A stretch of DNA of 36,672 nt from Thermacetogenium sp. UBA4966. GTDB taxonomy: Bacteria; Bacillota; DSM-12270; Thermacetogeniales; Thermacetogeniaceae. The stretch is taken from positions 1 to 36,672 of the forward strand of contig DHAA01000074.1 in assembly GCA_002397275.1 (NCBI GenBank). Reading direction: 5' to 3'. The notes below the pieces were generated by a model. The model had not been told where the DNA came from. It saw nothing but the letters and a program-made list of their open reading frames with translations, and ran no database searches. Made by a program: the position numbers and the translations under genes. Shown piece by piece: positions 15,227 through 23,216 of this stretch (position 1 is its first letter; the number at the start of each line of letters is the position of its first letter).

Positions 15227-16531
15227 TTATACCACTCCTAAAATGACGTCACCTTGCAGCAGTTCCCAGCGCAGCGCTTCCGGCAGATCTGCGTAACCAA
15301 AATCGCTCTTCAACAGCGCCTGCTGGAAATCCCGCACGTCGATCTTACGTCGCATCAAATTTAGAAATATACCTGCTCTGGCTATGTTGCCGACCAGTAT
15401 AAAACCTTTGATATGGCCTTTTTCAGAGATGATAAACTTCCGGTATATTCGGCTGTCCCGCTTATATTCTTTTATTACTCTCAGACCGTCTTTCTGGTTC
15501 GAGCCGGTCAGATTGATACCGGCATTGATGATGTTAACGCCAAAAAAATGCATGGCATTCATAGCGGCGCCCTGAACGAACACCTTTTCGATACCGGCCA
15601 TGTTAAATCCGGCGATGCGGCCGCCCAGGTATGCGTTGGGCCACAGCGGCAGATTTTGTTCGGTTCCGGTAACGAAGTTATAGATTGAGGCGCAGTCGCC
15701 ACAGGCAAAGATGTCCGGTACCGTAGTCTGCATTTTCTTATTCACTACGATTCCCCGCTCAACCTCTATGCCCGTACCCTCGGCCAGCTCCACCCGGGGG
15801 GCTACCCCTGCCCCTACAATGAGCAAATCACAGGGTATGCTGCGGCCATCTTTTAAAGTAACGCTCTGCAATCGCTCCGCTCCCTGCACCCGTTCAACCG
15901 CGCTGCTTAAATATAAGGTTACTCCGGCCTTTTCCAGGGCGTCTTTCACCAGTTCAGATGCTGTTTCATCCACCGCCGACGCCAGCAGCCGGTCGGCCAA
16001 CTCTACCACATGCACATCGATACCCCTTTTGTGCAGCGCCTCGGCAGCCATCAGGCCGATTACCCCGCCCCCAAGTACAAGGGCAGACTTGGCAACGGCC
16101 AACTCTTTCTCTATACCCAGCAGATCAGGCATGCTGTGAAAACTGTACACATTTTGTTTATCAATCCCGGGGATAGGCGGGCGGATCGGTTCTCCGCCGG
16201 CGGCTATCAGCAGCTTGCCATATCCCAACCGGGTGCGGTCGGTCAGGTTCACCAGCCGCTCCTGATTATCGATTTTTACCGCCCGCTGACCCTTAAAAAC
16301 GCTCACGCCGGCACGGTCATAAAAATCTAAGGGACGGTAATAAAGTTTATCCCGGCCGATTTGCCCGCTCAGGCAATAAGGGAGCAAAGCCCTTGAGTAT
16401 ACGCGGTAATCTTCTTCAGCCACCAGGCCTATTGTGCCCTCCTGATCCACACTCCGCAAGCACTCTATACAACCCACAGCGCCGGCGGAGTTGCCTATAA
16501 TCAGATAATCAAAATCACATGCATCTCTCAT
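15227..16531 (-). CDS. FAD-dependent pyridine nucleotide-disulphide-type oxidoreductase of the glutamate synthase operon
   Basis: About 434 residues from the ATG at 16529-16531, chosen because GGGGAG lies 7 bases upstream. It has two Rossmann motifs: an FAD site near the N-terminus (DYLIIGNSAGAVGC) and an NAD(P)H site (ALVLGGGVIGLMAAEAL, about 150). The second FAD motif is IFACGDCASI near 290. The fold resembles NADH oxidase and nitrite reductase large-subunit flavoproteins. The position between a polyferredoxin gene and the amidotransferase gene suggests it feeds NAD(P)H electrons to the enzyme, replacing the GltD small subunit. That role is inference from context. Confidence 0.85.
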   Translation of the reverse strand: MRDACDFDYLIIGNSAGAVGCIECLRSVDQEGTIGLVAEEDYRVYSRALLPYCLSGQIGRDKLYYRPLDFYDRAGVSVFKGQRAVKIDNQERLVNLTDRTRLGYGKLLIAAGGEPIRPPIPGIDKQNVYSFHSMPDLLGIEKELAVAKSALVLGGGVIGLMAAEALHKRGIDVHVVELADRLLASAVDETASELVKDALEKAGVTLYLSSAVERVQGAERLQSVTLKDGRSIPCDLLIVGAGVAPRVELAEGTGIEVERGIVVNKKMQTTVPDIFACGDCASIYNFVTGTEQNLPLWPNAYLGGRIAGFNMAGIEKVFVQGAAMNAMHFFGVNIINAGINLTGSNQKDGLRVIKEYKRDSRIYRKFIISEKGHIKGFILVGNIARAGIFLNLMRRKIDVRDFQQALLKSDFGYADLPEALRWELLQGDVILGVV

Positions 16532-16553
16532 CGATGATCTCCCCCACATCTAA

Positions 16554-16991
16554 TCAGCTGTCTTCATATGTCAGCGCTTCGTTGGGACAATGGCTCACGC
16601 AGTATAAGCTATCCAGCCCGGCGCAAAGATCGCATTTAATAATGCCCCTTTTCTGGGGGTTGATCAAGATGCTGCCATAGGGACAGGTTAGTACACAGCT
16701 ATAACAGCCCACACAGCGGTCCGCATCATAGATCACCCGTCCTGACTGCGGGTCTTTGGATAAGGCTCCGCTGATACAGGCGGCTACACAGTCCGGCTCG
16801 GCACAGTGTCTGCACTGCAAAACAAAGGTAAGCGGCAGTTTTTCCTCCACAACCAACCTGGGCAGCGGTTTATCCACTTCGTAAAGGAATGCCTTAATGA
16901 TATGCTTTGACTTGGAGTGGGCCACGGCGCACCATATTTCACAGAGGTGACAACCCATACAAACCTCTGGTTTTGCCTTAATTCTGCCCAT
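16554..16991 (-). CDS. Four-cluster 4Fe-4S ferredoxin (CooF/HycB-like electron carrier)
   Basis: A 145-residue protein with 16 cysteines arranged for four [4Fe-4S] clusters: CMGCHLCEIWC (11-21), CRHCAEPDCVAAC (about 60-72), CVGCYSCVLTC (about 93-103) and CDLCAG with CVSHC (about 119-135). Proteins of this type shuttle electrons between flavoproteins and redox enzymes. It is the first gene of the glutamate synthase operon, 22 bp before the flavoprotein, so it probably links that flavoprotein to the ferredoxin-type domain of the FMN subunit. GGGAGG precedes the ATG. A long regulated leader lies upstream. Confidence 0.88.
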   Translation of the reverse strand: MGRIKAKPEVCMGCHLCEIWCAVAHSKSKHIIKAFLYEVDKPLPRLVVEEKLPLTFVLQCRHCAEPDCVAACISGALSKDPQSGRVIYDADRCVGCYSCVLTCPYGSILINPQKRGIIKCDLCAGLDSLYCVSHCPNEALTYEDS

Positions 16992-17049
16992 TATGCTCTC
17001 CCTCCCATCTAAAAATCACTGCTGTGGAATCGTGCATGTTGCCCGGCGC

Positions 17050-17158
17050 AAAATAAAAACGCCCACAAAGTATAGTCTTCATTAAGCGAGGAAGACATTC
17101 CAAGCAATACTTCGCGGGCTGCACTGCCCTTTCCAATTTAGCGTACTCATCATTGAGC
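17050..17158 (-). promoter_or_regulatory. ANTAR two-hairpin antiterminator and terminator of the glutamate synthase operon (module 2)
   Basis: Read as RNA (minus strand): hairpin P1 GCTC-AATGAT-GAGT (17145-17158), a 15-base linker, then P2 GGGC-AGTGCA-GCCC (17116-17129). Both have six-base loops with A at position 1 and G at position 4, the ANTAR recognition signature. The 3' arm of P2 is reused as the start of a 13-bp terminator stem (GCCCGCGAAGTAT, 17107-17119, with ATACTTTGTGGGC, 17061-17073) followed by GTTTTTATTTT. P2 and terminator are mutually exclusive, so an ANTAR protein holding P1-P2 would let transcription proceed. The first gene starts 59 bases further on. Confidence 0.8.
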
Positions 17159-17162
17159 CGCC

Positions 17163-17215
17163 AAAAAAACGCCCTCATAACTTGCCGCACGCAAATCATT
17201 GGGACGCCGTTGTCC
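17163..17215 (-). promoter_or_regulatory. Upstream (module 1) terminator with ANTAR-like hairpin in the glt leader
   Basis: P2-like hairpin GGAC-AACGGC-GTCC (17202-17215; loop A1, G4) overlaps the left arm of a weaker terminator (17201-17207 with 17170-17174, one bulged base) followed by seven U. An internal TTGC/GCAA hairpin lies in the loop. I could not find a clear P1 partner upstream, so this module is less certain. Confidence 0.5.
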
Positions 17216-17243
17216 GTAAGTAGCTGTTTTATATTGTTCATCT

Positions 17244-17271
17244 ATTATACTGATCTGCGAGAAAAAAGCAA
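17244..17271 (-). promoter_or_regulatory. Promoter of the glutamate synthase operon
   Basis: Minus-strand TTGCTT (17266-17271), 16-bp spacer, TATAAT (17244-17249). The arrangement and spacer sequence closely match the nifH promoter at 26902-26929. The leader would be about 245 bases long. Confidence 0.75.
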
Positions 17272-17291
17272 GCTATATCGAACTGAGATCA

Positions 17292-17334
17292 TGCAAAAAT
17301 ACTGTATACAACACGCGCAATACAGGATATTCCA
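17292..17334 (-). promoter_or_regulatory. Shared upstream box of the glt promoter
   Basis: A 43-bp stretch nearly identical to 26939-26981 upstream of nifH. On the minus strand it contains CTGTAT-N12-ATACAG and the core GTGTTGTATACAG. It lies 20 bp upstream of the -35. Probably a regulator binding site; the protein is not identified. Confidence 0.65.
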
Positions 17335-17421
17335 TGCCACAAGAATATCAATGGGTTTTATTTGCTCTAGATAAGAACCACAGCATCTGATCAAGTACCG
17401 TATTAAGAGGTCAGGCGATGC

Positions 17422-18033
17422 TCAGCACATTTTAGAGATGATTATTCTTTTGCCATCCCCCGAGATTTCGCCCTTCCACGCCCCTGCGGCAAATTCCGCC
17501 TCCAACCAAGGCGGCACGTGGCTACAAATAACTTCCAATTCGAAAAACTCTCCCCGGCGCAAAAATGGCCGCAGTACCTGCTTGGATGTGATGCCGCCGC
17601 CGCTTTCCTGAATTTCTTTAATGGAGACACGGTAGCGTCCCGCGCCGATCTCTACCGGTGCCGGAACCACCGCAGCCATATTTTTTTGCTCTTCGCTCTG
17701 TTCCTTTTCCTCGTAGGACAGGATATAGTCTAAAAAATATTGAGGGTTTCCCCCTATCTCCCAAACCGAACATTTTGATTTTTCCAGTTCGAAATAAGGT
17801 ATTCCGCTAACTGTATAGCCCACGAAAACCCTGCAGTCGCCCATAAAATCGAGTATTTCACCCATCATCCGGCGCAGCCCGCTCAGACCCTCCTCAGCGG
17901 CAGGGTTAAACTCTTTTTCCCGACAGGCTTGCCAATTACCTTGTCCCTTACGGTAGATCACCAGTTTACCCGGATCGTACAGCGAGATCGTAAAACCATG
18001 TTTGTCAACATACGCCGCTATATCATAACACAC
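17422..18033 (-). CDS. anfO: AnfO-family nitrogenase accessory protein
   Basis: About 203 residues from a GTG at 18031-18033, preceded by AAAGGAGG at 8 bases; the frame is open further upstream but without a start signal. GDCRVFVGYTVSGIPYFELE and, in the C-terminal third, SIKEIQESGGGITSKQVLRP and ELEVICSHVPPWLEAEFA are characteristic of the AnfO family, first known from iron-only nitrogenase clusters. Its biochemical role is unknown. Here it is the last gene of a molybdenum-type nif operon, overlapping nifB by 11 bp, and no anfG/vnfG or second nitrogenase is in the window. It may therefore serve the Mo enzyme or cofactor maturation in this lineage. No clear terminator follows. Confidence 0.8.
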   Translation of the reverse strand: MCYDIAAYVDKHGFTISLYDPGKLVIYRKGQGNWQACREKEFNPAAEEGLSGLRRMMGEILDFMGDCRVFVGYTVSGIPYFELEKSKCSVWEIGGNPQYFLDYILSYEEKEQSEEQKNMAAVVPAPVEIGAGRYRVSIKEIQESGGGITSKQVLRPFLRRGEFFELEVICSHVPPWLEAEFAAGAWKGEISGDGKRIIISKMC

Positions 18034-19003
18034 CGTTAAAACCTCCTTTTGCCGCCGCTTTTCGCGTCCTGTCGCAGCCGCCGCAATCACCGGCCGGTCG
18101 CCTGCCTGCGCTACTGAATTCTAGGAAGCGGTCTTCGCCGAGCAGGCCAATGGCGTCGGCCCGGCACTGCTTGCAGTGGCGCATTTGCCGTATATCCCTG
18201 CCGCAAATTTCACGCATGCGGTGAAGTTTTGCGGGGTCAGTTGGGGCAAATTCCTCAAAAACACTGCCCGGGGCGGGCGTCAGCGGCATAATGTTGGTCA
18301 TGAATGCCCCCAGGTCTTTGGCCAATCGCGCTATATCAGGAATGCATTCGTCATTTATACCCTCAACCATTACAATGTTCACCTTGACCAGTACCCCGTG
18401 CCTGGTCAGACATTTGATGCCTTTTTGCTGGTTTTTTTGTAATATTTCCGCTCCTGCTTTCCCCCTGTAAACTTTATCCCGGTAATTAACTCTCCTGTAT
18501 ATCTTTGCTCCCATAATGGATTCAAGGCAATTTACGGTTACGGTTACATGCTTGACGCCCAGTTCTACGATCTCCCCAGCGTATACAGGCAGCATCAAAC
18601 CATTGGTGGATAGGCAGAAAATAATCTCCCGATCGACTTCTTTTATCAGCTCAATGGTTCTCCTGACGCGCTTCCAGTTGGCCAGAGCGTCTCCGGGCCC
18701 GGCTATACCAACCACGCTGAGATGATCGATTTTATCCCGCGCCAGCAAGAATTTGTTCCGGGCAGCCTCGGGGGTAAGCACATCGCTTGTTACTCCCGGT
18801 CTGCTCTCGTTAACGCAATCATACCTGCGATTGCAATAGTTGCAGCTGATGTTGCACCAGGGTGCCACCGGCAGGTGCATCCGCGCGTATATATGATCCA
18901 CTTCGCAACAGTAGCAGGGGTGCCGGCCGGTCATTTCCAGAGTTCTAATATCCGCCTGCACGGTCCTGGTGCCGCTTACACAGCCAAAGCCCAATTTATT
19001 CAC
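18023..19003 (-). CDS. nifB: NifB, radical SAM FeMo-cofactor precursor synthase
   Basis: A 326-residue radical SAM enzyme that makes NifB-co, the 8Fe-9S-C core of FeMo-co. The NifB signature HPCYCCEVDHIYARMHLPVA (28-47) leads into the radical SAM cluster motif CNISCNYCNRRYDC (51-64). GIAGPGDALANW follows, and the C-terminal Cys motif is RHCKQCRADAIGLL (about 280-293). It has no NifX/NafY-like C-terminal fusion, so it is the short form. The GTG start overlaps the nifN stop (GTGA), with GGAGAGG upstream, and the 3' end overlaps the AnfO-family gene, so translation is coupled on both sides. Confidence 0.95.
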   Translation of the reverse strand: MNKLGFGCVSGTRTVQADIRTLEMTGRHPCYCCEVDHIYARMHLPVAPWCNISCNYCNRRYDCVNESRPGVTSDVLTPEAARNKFLLARDKIDHLSVVGIAGPGDALANWKRVRRTIELIKEVDREIIFCLSTNGLMLPVYAGEIVELGVKHVTVTVNCLESIMGAKIYRRVNYRDKVYRGKAGAEILQKNQQKGIKCLTRHGVLVKVNIVMVEGINDECIPDIARLAKDLGAFMTNIMPLTPAPGSVFEEFAPTDPAKLHRMREICGRDIRQMRHCKQCRADAIGLLGEDRFLEFSSAGRRPAGDCGGCDRTRKAAAKGGFNGVL

Positions 19004-20415
19004 CTCACCTCTCCGTGTAGTGCCGTTTCTTCCCGGATTTTTCGGTAAAATTTTCGGTACATGGCGGCACGATAGTCGTTATGCCTTTTTTCCAAAATGG
19101 TGTTGACGACACGGTCCAGAAAAATGGTAGTACCGGCATAGCCCGTTGAAAGCAGTCGCTGACCGCCTACCCGGTCGTGGATAGGAAAGCCCAGCCTGAC
19201 GAGGGGGAGACCTTCTTTCTCAGTTAGGTATTTGCCGTCGGAATGCCCGATGGCTATATTAGCCCCGCTCTCTCGGCATGCCTTACGGATGCGAACAAAA
19301 TCAGTCTCTTCCAGAAAATGCACTTTCTGCGGACATTCCGCTATAATGGGGCTTAACAATTGTTCCAATTCGTTGCTTTTGCTGCCCGTAGCCAGCACCG
19401 CTGGGTAGAGTCCGTTTTCCGCACAGGTGCGGGTTACGGCTAAAACGAGTTCAGGTTCACCGAACACCGCTGCGCTCCCCTGGGCGCTGTACTTATGGGC
19501 GTCCACCATACAGTCCAGCAAGCGGCCTCTCTCCATAGCCAGCGTTTGAGGCACGCTGCTGCTGCCGCTTAATTCCATCAGCAGGCTTACAAACATATCC
19601 GTTGCCTCTATACCCATAGGTATGGGCAGGTTATACAGCGGCACCCCGAATTCCGATTGCAGGTAGCAGCCGGGCGACAGTTTTTCTTCAACAGTAAGGC
19701 CAAATTGAATGGTGGCCGTCGCCCCCGGCATACGACGAATGGCTTCTATAGAGGTCCCTCCCGGGGGAATCTTGGTGTACGTCCGGGCGATAGGTCGGTC
19801 CAGGGTATCGGATATGTCCGGTAGCAGCGTATAACGCAGATCCACCAAACTGAGTATGCGTTTGATTTCCCGAATGTCCGCGGGGCTAAGGTTGGGCGCT
19901 ATGATATTTACACCGCCATGATTTTTGGTAGGCAGGGCCAAATGGGACACCATACTTTTCACCGCCATCCAGTAGCCCTCGCTGTGGGCGCCGCCGTACC
20001 CAGGAGTAGGAACCGCTACCAGGGAAACGCCCTCCGGCCTGCGCTGCTTCAAGTAATCCCGAGCGATTCCCTCCACATCGTCCCCAATGGTTTCCGCCAG
20101 GCAGGAGGTGAGTATGCCGATTAACCGGGGCTGGTAGACCTTACGGATGTTATCCAGCGCATGAAACAGGTTCTGTGCCCCGCCGTAGATGGTCCCTTTT
20201 TCGTTTAATGAGGAGGAACCTACATCGATGGGCTCGTTAAAATGTTCGGCGATGTGCCGGCGCATGTAAGTGCTGCAGCCCTGAGAGCCGTGGATGATGA
20301 CCATGGCGTCCTCAATGCCCTTAAAGGGCAATATGCCGCCCATGGGCATGCACATACTACAGGGGTTGCTGTTAATACTGCGATAAGTCGCTGTTTGACT
20401 TTCAGATGCCGGCAT
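19000..20415 (-). CDS. nifN: NifN, FeMo-cofactor scaffold subunit
   Basis: About 471 residues from the ATG at 20413-20415 (AGGAGGTGG 6-7 bases upstream); a longer frame to 20487 lacks a start signal. NifN pairs with NifE as the scaffold on which NifB-co matures. Family features are NPCSMCMPMGGILPFKGIED near the start, HGSQGCSTYMRRHIAEHFNE, SCLAETIGDD (about 105) and TPGYGGAHSEGYWMAVK. It resembles NifK, as expected from their shared ancestry. It overlaps nifE by 14 bp, and its own Shine-Dalgarno lies inside the nifE coding end. Confidence 0.95.
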   Translation of the reverse strand: MPASESQTATYRSINSNPCSMCMPMGGILPFKGIEDAMVIIHGSQGCSTYMRRHIAEHFNEPIDVGSSSLNEKGTIYGGAQNLFHALDNIRKVYQPRLIGILTSCLAETIGDDVEGIARDYLKQRRPEGVSLVAVPTPGYGGAHSEGYWMAVKSMVSHLALPTKNHGGVNIIAPNLSPADIREIKRILSLVDLRYTLLPDISDTLDRPIARTYTKIPPGGTSIEAIRRMPGATATIQFGLTVEEKLSPGCYLQSEFGVPLYNLPIPMGIEATDMFVSLLMELSGSSSVPQTLAMERGRLLDCMVDAHKYSAQGSAAVFGEPELVLAVTRTCAENGLYPAVLATGSKSNELEQLLSPIIAECPQKVHFLEETDFVRIRKACRESGANIAIGHSDGKYLTEKEGLPLVRLGFPIHDRVGGQRLLSTGYAGTTIFLDRVVNTILEKRHNDYRAAMYRKFYRKIREETALHGEVR

Positions 20416-21811
20416 AAATTCCACCTCCTGTCCCTCTGGCATATTTCCAAACCGGCGAGCAAACCGTGTCTTGAACTTCTCTGGCAAAGTTTACAGCGCC
20501 CGCATAGCCGCTCAAGGGGTGTTTGCGGTCATGATTGTGGTCGATGAACGCCACCCCCAGCTTATAAGCCAGGGGCCTTTCTTTCACTCCCCCGACCAGT
20601 AAGTGAGCGCCCTTTTCGGTCATAAACCGCTCCAATTCGGAAGGGTTGGCGTCATCCAGTATAACCGTTCCGTTATCGGTAATATCGTGCAGTGTTCGGT
20701 AATCCTCTTCTTGGCCGGTTTGGGTGCCGACCATCACAACCTCGATGCCCAGTTCTCTGAACTGTTTGATTAACGAAATAGCCTTAAAACCGCCGCCCAC
20801 ATAAATGGCCGCCTTCTTATGCCTGAGCTTTTCCCGATAGCTATCTATTTGCGGCTTCACAGCGGCGCTCTCGCGTTGGATGAGTTCCTCCGCCAGACGC
20901 TTCATCCGTAAATCCTTGAAAAATGCAGCGATGCTGCGCAACGAAGCGGAGGTATCCTCCACACCCAGGAAGGAAACCCGCAGGAAAGGGATGCCATAAA
21001 TTTCATCCATTCGCCGGGCCAAATAGCCCATTGAGCCGGCGCACTGAACGATATTCAGCGACGCCCCGGCAGCCTTTTTTATGTTGCCGCATTTACTGTC
21101 CCCGGTAAAAACCGTGTTCACCTCCACGCCGATTTGCCGTAAGTATTCAGTAATAATCCAGGCCTCACCGGCCAAATTAAAGTCTCCCAGGTAGTTGACG
21201 CTTTTCGTCTCGTGTTTTTTGCCGGATGAGCAGTCCGCGCTGCGCGGCTCGATAAGCCGTAACAGCGTATCACATGCCGCCCGGTATCCCGCGGATTTGT
21301 TGCCGATAAAGCCGCTGGACTGGACTGGTATCACCGGGATTTCGTGCCTGCTGGCCGCTTTTTTACATACCGCTTCCAAGTCATCGCCGATTACGCCTAC
21401 CACACAGGTGGCATATACAAAAACCACCGGCGGGTTATACCTTTCCGCCAGTTCGTCAATGGCCCGGGCCAGTTTTCTTTCTCCGCCGAAAATAATATCG
21501 TTCTCTTTCAGGTCAGTCGAAAAACTATTGCGGTAAAGTTCCGATTCACTGCTGAGGCTGCCCCGGACATCCCAGGTATAGCTGGAGCAGCCTATCGGGC
21601 CGTGTACCAGGTGGACGGCGTCGGTAACCGGGTTCAATACCACCCTGGCCCCGCAGTATACGCAAGCCCGCTGGCTGACACACCCCGCAATACTGTCGGT
21701 ATCGCACCTAAGCTGGTTCTTCCTCTGCCCTCCCTTGATCAGTATGGAGGCTTCCCTTTCCTCTACTAGGCAACCCTTTTTCAGGTGACCATCAGGTGTA
21801 GCCAACGACAT
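20402..21811 (-). CDS. nifE: NifE, FeMo-cofactor scaffold subunit
   Basis: A 469-residue NifD-like protein that forms the NifEN scaffold with NifN. Motifs are GCVSQRACVYCGARVVLNPV (about 43-62), HGPIGCSSYTWDVRG, YATCVVGVIGDDLEAV and NIVQCAGSMGYLARRMDEIYG. The C-terminal HPLSGYAGAVNFAREVQDTV replaces the cofactor-histidine region of NifD. GGGAGGTAGAGAAC precedes the ATG, 15 bp after nifK. Cysteines expected to hold the P-cluster-like 4Fe-4S cluster are present in the first two motifs. Confidence 0.95.
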   Translation of the reverse strand: MSLATPDGHLKKGCLVEEREASILIKGGQRKNQLRCDTDSIAGCVSQRACVYCGARVVLNPVTDAVHLVHGPIGCSSYTWDVRGSLSSESELYRNSFSTDLKENDIIFGGERKLARAIDELAERYNPPVVFVYATCVVGVIGDDLEAVCKKAASRHEIPVIPVQSSGFIGNKSAGYRAACDTLLRLIEPRSADCSSGKKHETKSVNYLGDFNLAGEAWIITEYLRQIGVEVNTVFTGDSKCGNIKKAAGASLNIVQCAGSMGYLARRMDEIYGIPFLRVSFLGVEDTSASLRSIAAFFKDLRMKRLAEELIQRESAAVKPQIDSYREKLRHKKAAIYVGGGFKAISLIKQFRELGIEVVMVGTQTGQEEDYRTLHDITDNGTVILDDANPSELERFMTEKGAHLLVGGVKERPLAYKLGVAFIDHNHDRKHPLSGYAGAVNFAREVQDTVCSPVWKYARGTGGGIYAGI

Positions 21812-21826
21812 GTTCTCTACCTCCCT

Positions 21827-23212
21827 TTACATAATCAATTCCAAATCTTCATCCGCAGCGTCACGGTCCTGGCGGTCCAGCAGGGCATTGCTGATCATCT
21901 CCACCAACCGCAAGGCGCCCCGGTAACCCACGATAGGCAGATAGGAGTGAGCGCTGCGGTCCAAAATAGGAAATCCCACCCGAACAAATGGGATGTCTTC
22001 GGCCCGCGCAATATACTTGCCATAAGTGTTGCCCATTAACAGGTCCACAGGTTCGTTTTTAATCCACTGATGCAGTTCAAACAGATCTCCGGCCGCCTTA
22101 ACCCGGCTCTCTACTCCTGCCACAGCCAACATTTCATTGATTTCTCTTTCAAAAACTCCCTTGGGCCCGCCCGGCGTACCGCTAGGGGTGCCGGTAAGCA
22201 CGTGTACCGGCCGCATGCCCAGGCTTAAAAGGAATTCCGTTAAACCGATGAGGATATCAGGATCGCCAAAGAGAGCTACTTTTTTTCCGTAAAAGTGGTA
22301 GTGTGTGTCGGTCATCACATCCACCAGCTGGCCGCGCTCTTCCTCCAGTTCATAGGGTATCTCTCGGGCAAATTTGCCGCGCAGTCTCATCAGAAAATCA
22401 TCGGTAGCCTTGATGCCGATCGGTGTCTTCAGCGTAATGGCCGGTACCCGGCAGTTCCTTTCCAGCAGATGGGCCGGGCTGCCGGAAGCATAGTAACCCA
22501 AGGCAACCGTCATAGCGGAGTTTCCCGCCTCCCTGATATCATCCACCAGGGCTCCCCCGGCAGGATACATGTGAAATCTGCCGGTCATTGGCGAGTCCAT
22601 GACTCCAGCAGTATCCGGAAAAATAATGAACTTGATGCCCATCTTTCCAGTCAGTCTTTTTATTTCCCGCATATCCCCCGGGTCGACAAAACCGGGGATG
22701 ATATTAACCTGTTCCTCTTTTTCATTGGTGTCGGCCCTGGACAATTGAGCGATCATAGCCTTGACCATATTGCAAAAACCGGTAACATGCGACCCCTGGT
22801 AACTGGGGGTATGAGCGTAAATTACCACTTTGCCTGCGGGTATTTCGGCGGACTTGATGATCGTCGGGATATCGTCGCCAATAGTTTCGGACAGGCAGGT
22901 GGTGTGTACCGCCATGACATCCGGATTGTAAATGGCAAAAACGTTTTTGATTGCGGTTCTCAGGTTGCTCCCTCCTCCGAAGACCGAGGCGCCTTCAGTA
23001 AAAGAGCTGGTAGTGGCCATAACCGGTTCCCTGAAGTGCCTCGTCAGATGCGAGCGGTGATAAGAGCAACATCCCTGGGACCCGTGGCTGTGAGGCAAAC
23101 AGCTATGAATACCTAGAGCTGCGTACATAGCGCCGAGAGGCTGGCAGGCCTTGGCGGGGTTAATAACGCCCCCGGACCGCTCCACTATTTCCTTTGGTGT
23201 GCAATCCAACAT
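21827..23212 (-). CDS. nifK: NifK, nitrogenase MoFe protein beta chain
   Basis: A 461-residue beta subunit of dinitrogenase. It has the short N-terminus typical of clostridial NifK (about 50 residues shorter than in Azotobacter). P-cluster region motifs are NPAKACQPLGAMYAALGIHS (about 18-37) and HGSQGCCSYHRSHLTRHF (about 43-60). CLSETIGDDIPTIIKS follows near 107. The C-terminal half has VGFPILDRSAHSYLPIVGYRG. It lies 4 bp after nifD, as expected for equal subunit synthesis. Confidence 0.97.
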   Translation of the reverse strand: MLDCTPKEIVERSGGVINPAKACQPLGAMYAALGIHSCLPHSHGSQGCCSYHRSHLTRHFREPVMATTSSFTEGASVFGGGSNLRTAIKNVFAIYNPDVMAVHTTCLSETIGDDIPTIIKSAEIPAGKVVIYAHTPSYQGSHVTGFCNMVKAMIAQLSRADTNEKEEQVNIIPGFVDPGDMREIKRLTGKMGIKFIIFPDTAGVMDSPMTGRFHMYPAGGALVDDIREAGNSAMTVALGYYASGSPAHLLERNCRVPAITLKTPIGIKATDDFLMRLRGKFAREIPYELEEERGQLVDVMTDTHYHFYGKKVALFGDPDILIGLTEFLLSLGMRPVHVLTGTPSGTPGGPKGVFEREINEMLAVAGVESRVKAAGDLFELHQWIKNEPVDLLMGNTYGKYIARAEDIPFVRVGFPILDRSAHSYLPIVGYRGALRLVEMISNALLDRQDRDAADEDLELIM

Positions 23213-23216
23213 TAGA

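Noticed and set aside
16978..17241. 87-aa ORF upstream of the ferredoxin gene
   Set aside because: It runs across the promoter -10, both terminator hairpins and the ANTAR hairpins. It has no family pattern, so it is leader RNA.
22295..23116. 273-aa ORF antisense to nifK
   Set aside because: Mirror-frame shadow of a strongly conserved gene; no start signal.
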